In this document: positions 6,044 to 9,159 of the stretch, piece after piece
How positions within the stretch are numbered: the first letter of the stretch is position 1
Layout of the letters: every line of letters begins with the position of its first letter
DNA from: an uncultured Lachnospiraceae bacterium
GTDB lineage: Bacteria; Bacillota; Clostridia; Lachnospirales; Lachnospiraceae
Reading direction: 5' to 3'
Assembly: GCA_910584115.1 (NCBI GenBank)
Contig: CAJTYN010000126.1
Coordinates: 1 to 9,159, forward strand
Length of the DNA stretch: 9,159 bases
Translations under genes and position numbers: made by a program
The notes under the pieces: generated by a model
Databases searched by the model: none
The model's input: only the letters and a program-made list of their open reading frames with translations
What the model was told of the DNA's origin: nothing

Positions 6044-9028
6044 ATGAGTGATATGATGACTTGCATGTCTTTTGGACAGCTGTTAGACTGGATCATAGGA
6101 GAACATGACACGAAGGGGACCGTCTTTGGCGTACACAGGCCCTACGTGGCGGACCCGGCCAAGGCCCAGAAGATATTCGGAAGGGATCTGGAGACACCGA
6201 TCGGACCTGCGGCGGGGCCGAACAGCCAGTTGGCCCAGAACATCGCGGCGTCCTATTACGCGGGCAGCCGGTTCTTCGAGCTGAAGACCGTCCAGGTCAT
6301 AGACGGCGCGGAGCTGGCCGCGTGTGTCAACAAACCCTGTATAAAAGCGGACGACGAATGTTACAACTGCGAGTGGTCCACGGAATTATACGTGCACCAG
6401 GCCCAGGACGAATACATCAAAGCCTGGTTCCTGCTGGCATTCATGGCGAGAGAATACGGCTTGGGTTCGATGACAGGCTTCCAGTTCAACATCAGCGTGG
6501 GCTATGACCTGGCGGGGATCAAGTCCGAGAAGATCGACACGTTCATCGAAAATATGAAAAACGCGGAGAACACGGAAATCTTCCAGGAATGCAAAAGAGC
6601 GCTGCTGGCCCGGGCGGACGGATTTTCCCGCATGACCAGGGAGGACATCGAACAGATCTCCCCAGAGATCTGCAATTCAGCCACGATCTCCACGCTCCAC
6701 GGCTGCCCGCCCCAGGAGATCGAGAGCATCGCCACGTACCTGCTGACAGAGAAGAAGATGCACACATTCATCAAATGCAATCCGACGCTCCTGGGCTACG
6801 ACTTTGCCCGCGGGACACTGGATCGGATGGGCTACGACTATATCGCCTTCGGCCGGTTCCATTTCGAGGACGACCTGCAGTACGCGGACGCGGTGCCGAT
6901 GCTGCGGCGGCTGATGGGTCTGTCCGCCGACCTGGGACTGGGCTTCGGCGTGAAGATCACCAACACCTTCCCGGTGGATGTGAAGGCGGGCGAGCTCCCC
7001 AGCGAGGAGATGTACATGTCCGGGAGATCCCTGTTCCCCTTATCCATCGCGCTGGCCGCGAAGCTCTCCAGAGAATTTGACGGGAAGCTGCGGATCGCCT
7101 ATTCTGGCGGCGCGGATGCCCTGAACATCGGACGGATCGTGGGCGCGGGGGTATGGCCGGTGACGGTGGCCACCACCATCTTAAAACCCGGCGGATACCA
7201 GAGGCTGGAGCAGATGGCGAAGATCCTGGAAGCCCAGGGCGTAGAGGATTTCAGAGGCATCGACGTGGAGGCCCTGGAAAAAGTGGCCCGGGATGCGGTG
7301 ACGGATCCCCACCATGTGAAACCGGCCAAACTCCCGGGATCCAGGAAGACGAAAGAAAAAGTGCCGCTGCTGGATTGCTACACGGCCCCCTGCCAGGACG
7401 CCTGTCCGATCCAGCAGGAGATCCCGGCGTACATGGCCCTTTCCGGGGAAGGGAGATACGAAGAGGCATTAAAAGTCATCTTAAACAGAAACGCCCTGCC
7501 GACCATCACCGGCACGATCTGCGCCCATGGATGCCAGAGCAGCTGCACCCGGAATTTCTACGAGGACCCGGTACAGATCCGAGACACCAAACTGCTCTGC
7601 GTGCAAAATGCCCTGGACAGCGTACTCCCTCAACTGAGAGCAGAAGGAAGCTGTGATAAAAAAGTGGCGGTGGCAGGCGGCGGTCCCGCTGGCATGGCGG
7701 CGGCATTCTACCTGGCGCGGATGGGCGCGGATGTCACGATCTACGAGAAGAGAGACAGGCTGGGCGGCATCGTCAGCGCCGTGATCCCGGATTTCCGCAT
7801 CGACGACCGTGCGATCGCAAAAGACGCGGCCCTTCTGGAAAAACTCGGCGTGAAGATCCTCCTGAACACAAAAGCCCCGGCGGTGGCAGAGCTGAAAGCC
7901 CAGTACGACGCTGTGATCTTGGCGGTGGGCGCCTACAAACGGGGGCAGCTTGCGCTCACAGGCGGCCAGGCGGTCAACGCGCTGGAGTTCCTGGAGGACT
8001 ATAACCGGTCGGGCGGAAAAGTGGAGCTTGGGAAGAACGTGGTCGTCATCGGCGGCGGCAATACAGCCATGGACACGGCCAGGGCCGCGAAGCGGTGCGC
8101 AGGCGCGGAGCATGTATACCTGGTCTACAGGCGGACGAAACGCTACATGCCGGCGGATGAGCACGAGCTCACACTGGCCCTCAAGGACGGCGTTGAGTTC
8201 AGAGAGCTGCTGGCCCCGGTGGAAAAGAGAGACGGTATATTACTATGCAGCCAGATGGAGCTGGGCGAGATAGACGCGTCCGGAAGAGCCAGTGTCGTTC
8301 CCACAGGAGGCCAGGCGGAAGTCCCGGCAGATACGGTGATCGCGGCCGTGGGCGAGAAAGTCCCAAGCGACTTCTACCAGGCAAGCGGCATCCGAGTGGA
8401 CGAGAGAGGCCGCGCCCTGGTGGACGAAGACCTCCAGACGAACCTGAAAGATGTCTATGTGATCGGCGACGGCCTGCACGGTCCGTCCCTGGTGGTCAAA
8501 GGGATGGCCCACGCGATCCGGGCGGCGGAAGCGATCGCGGGCAGGAAGATCTCCGGCAGCATGGACAGAGAACAAGATCCGGCAGGCATCTACAAGAAGA
8601 AAGGCATCCTGGCAGAAGTAGGCGGGAGCGCGGAAGCAGACCGGTGTCTCGGCTGTTCCTCCGTCTGCGAAAACTGCGTGGACGTATGTCCCAACCGGGC
8701 GAACATATCCATCACAGTCCCAGGCATGGCCAGAGCACAGGTGATCCACGTGGACTACATGTGCAACGAATGCGGCAACTGCAACAGCTTCTGTCCGTAC
8801 GCCAGCGCGCCGTACCTCGACAAATACACACTCTTTGCCAACGAGGCCGACATGGACAACAGCAAAAACGAAGGATTTGCAGTCCTCGACAAAGAGAAAG
8901 TCACCTGTGCGGTCCGCTACCTGGGAGAAAAGACCACCTGGACAAAAGGAGAAAAGACCAGCCTGCCCGCCGGCCTCTGCCAATTAATGGAGACAGTATG
9001 CAGAGACTACGGCTACCTGATCCCGTAG
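6044..9028 (+). CDS. ygfK: YgfK, multi-domain flavin/iron-sulfur oxidoreductase
   Basis: This 994-aa protein is near the length of E. coli YgfK (annotated as a putative selenate reductase subunit). Residues about 45-420 form a dihydroorotate-dehydrogenase-like barrel with likely FMN contacts (K81 in FELKTVQ, K244/N246 in FIKCNPT, K304/N307 in VKITNTF, SGG 354-356). C221 in STLHGCPPQE may be the active-site cysteine. Residues 440-525 hold a GltD-like iron-sulfur domain (C445, C450, C454, C493, C497, C501). The FAD site begins at GGGPAG (545-550) with a second contact at GDG 808-810, and the NAD(P) site at GGGNTA (670-675). The C-terminus is a two-cluster ferredoxin (C868, C871, C875, C878, C882P; C907, C910, C913, C917P). 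Electrons should flow NAD(P)H to FAD to Fe-S to FMN. ATG 6044 has AGGAGG at 6030-6035. Reduction of the urate/purine ring is an inference from the dihydropyrimidine-dehydrogenase likeness and neighbours; selenate reduction is weakly supported. Confidence 0.95.
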   Translation: MSDMMTCMSFGQLLDWIIGEHDTKGTVFGVHRPYVADPAKAQKIFGRDLETPIGPAAGPNSQLAQNIAASYYAGSRFFELKTVQVIDGAELAACVNKPCIKADDECYNCEWSTELYVHQAQDEYIKAWFLLAFMAREYGLGSMTGFQFNISVGYDLAGIKSEKIDTFIENMKNAENTEIFQECKRALLARADGFSRMTREDIEQISPEICNSATISTLHGCPPQEIESIATYLLTEKKMHTFIKCNPTLLGYDFARGTLDRMGYDYIAFGRFHFEDDLQYADAVPMLRRLMGLSADLGLGFGVKITNTFPVDVKAGELPSEEMYMSGRSLFPLSIALAAKLSREFDGKLRIAYSGGADALNIGRIVGAGVWPVTVATTILKPGGYQRLEQMAKILEAQGVEDFRGIDVEALEKVARDAVTDPHHVKPAKLPGSRKTKEKVPLLDCYTAPCQDACPIQQEIPAYMALSGEGRYEEALKVILNRNALPTITGTICAHGCQSSCTRNFYEDPVQIRDTKLLCVQNALDSVLPQLRAEGSCDKKVAVAGGGPAGMAAAFYLARMGADVTIYEKRDRLGGIVSAVIPDFRIDDRAIAKDAALLEKLGVKILLNTKAPAVAELKAQYDAVILAVGAYKRGQLALTGGQAVNALEFLEDYNRSGGKVELGKNVVVIGGGNTAMDTARAAKRCAGAEHVYLVYRRTKRYMPADEHELTLALKDGVEFRELLAPVEKRDGILLCSQMELGEIDASGRASVVPTGGQAEVPADTVIAAVGEKVPSDFYQASGIRVDERGRALVDEDLQTNLKDVYVIGDGLHGPSLVVKGMAHAIRAAEAIAGRKISGSMDREQDPAGIYKKKGILAEVGGSAEADRCLGCSSVCENCVDVCPNRANISITVPGMARAQVIHVDYMCNECGNCNSFCPYASAPYLDKYTLFANEADMDNSKNEGFAVLDKEKVTCAVRYLGEKTTWTKGEKTSLPAGLCQLMETVCRDYGYLIP

Positions 9029-9112
9029 GGCAATCTGCGAGCACACAGAATATCTCCAGACTACAGATGATCCACAGCTAATAGAACACCTGCCAAACAG
9101 AGACAGCGTTTT

Positions 9113-9151
9113 AAAGGGGTCCGGGGGAAATCCGCAATCCCCCGGCGCTTT
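9113..9151 (+). terminator. Probable Rho-independent terminator after ygfK
   Basis: CCGGGGG (9121-9127) pairs with CCCCCGG (9139-9145) around an 11-nt loop, with an outer AAAG (9113-9116) facing CTTT (9148-9151). The U-tract is short (CTTTTGG), so it may be partly leaky, or it may be the start of a larger intergenic repeat cut by the window edge. The stretch 9029-9112 holds no gene or clear element. Confidence 0.55.
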
Positions 9152-9159
9152 TGGTACTT

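Noticed and set aside
8243..8983. 246-aa minus-strand frame opposite the ygfK C-terminus
   Set aside because: It lies fully inside ygfK, where the ferredoxin cysteines are in the plus frame; no domain is seen in the antisense product.
3291..9028. Selenocysteine codons, given the selenium-linked genes
   Set aside because: No in-frame TGA interrupts the coding frames. The selenium link of this cluster concerns the hydroxylase cofactor, not selenocysteine in these proteins.
3291..9028. Apparent enrichment of GATC across the plus-strand genes
   Set aside because: It is explained by preferred ATC isoleucine codons following G-ending codons, so there is no need for a methylation signal.

Overview
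The window looks like a chromosomal segment of an anaerobic, gut-type Clostridia (Lachnospiraceae-like Firmicutes). This rests on GC-rich coding regions with a very AT-rich regulatory gap, strong AGGAGG ribosome binding sites before every gene, and a gene set typical of the selenium-dependent molybdenum hydroxylase / anaerobic purine degradation cluster. No 16S or other marker is present, so the taxonomy is inference.

Layout. Two divergent operons flank a regulatory gap at 2844-3290. Leftward (minus strand) are a YheO/DauR-type PAS plus HTH regulator (2193-2843), ygeX diaminopropionate ammonia-lyase (926-2164), and ygeY, an M20-family hydrolase (1-898, C-terminus cut by the window edge). Rightward (plus strand) are an NCS2 purine-type permease (3291-4670), ssnA amidohydrolase (4691-6022) and ygfK, a large flavin/iron-sulfur oxidoreductase (6044-9028). 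A terminator-like hairpin lies at 9113-9151. Gene spacings within each operon are 20-28 nt, each holding a ribosome binding site, so each set is probably cotranscribed.

How the genes fit together. The permease would import a purine such as xanthine or urate. YgfK has the parts list of dihydropyrimidine dehydrogenase in a rearranged order, so it is a good candidate for NAD(P)H-driven reduction of the purine ring. SsnA and YgeY would hydrolyse the resulting non-aromatic intermediates. YgeX would split 2,3-diaminopropionate, the C4-C5-C6 backbone of the purine, into pyruvate and ammonia. Genes of this set were reported in 2023 studies as needed for anaerobic uric acid breakdown by gut bacteria. 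The order and chemistry of the steps given here are inference.

The least explained part is the 223-nt leader between the predicted plus-strand promoter and the permease. It holds a long closing helix (3081-3094 with 3173-3185), mutually exclusive alternative pairings and a second set of competing hairpins next to the ribosome binding site. It does not match any riboswitch consensus I can recall and is the best candidate here for an undescribed regulatory element. The permease is also odd: it lacks both carboxylates that are essential in the characterised XanQ/UapA purine transporters.
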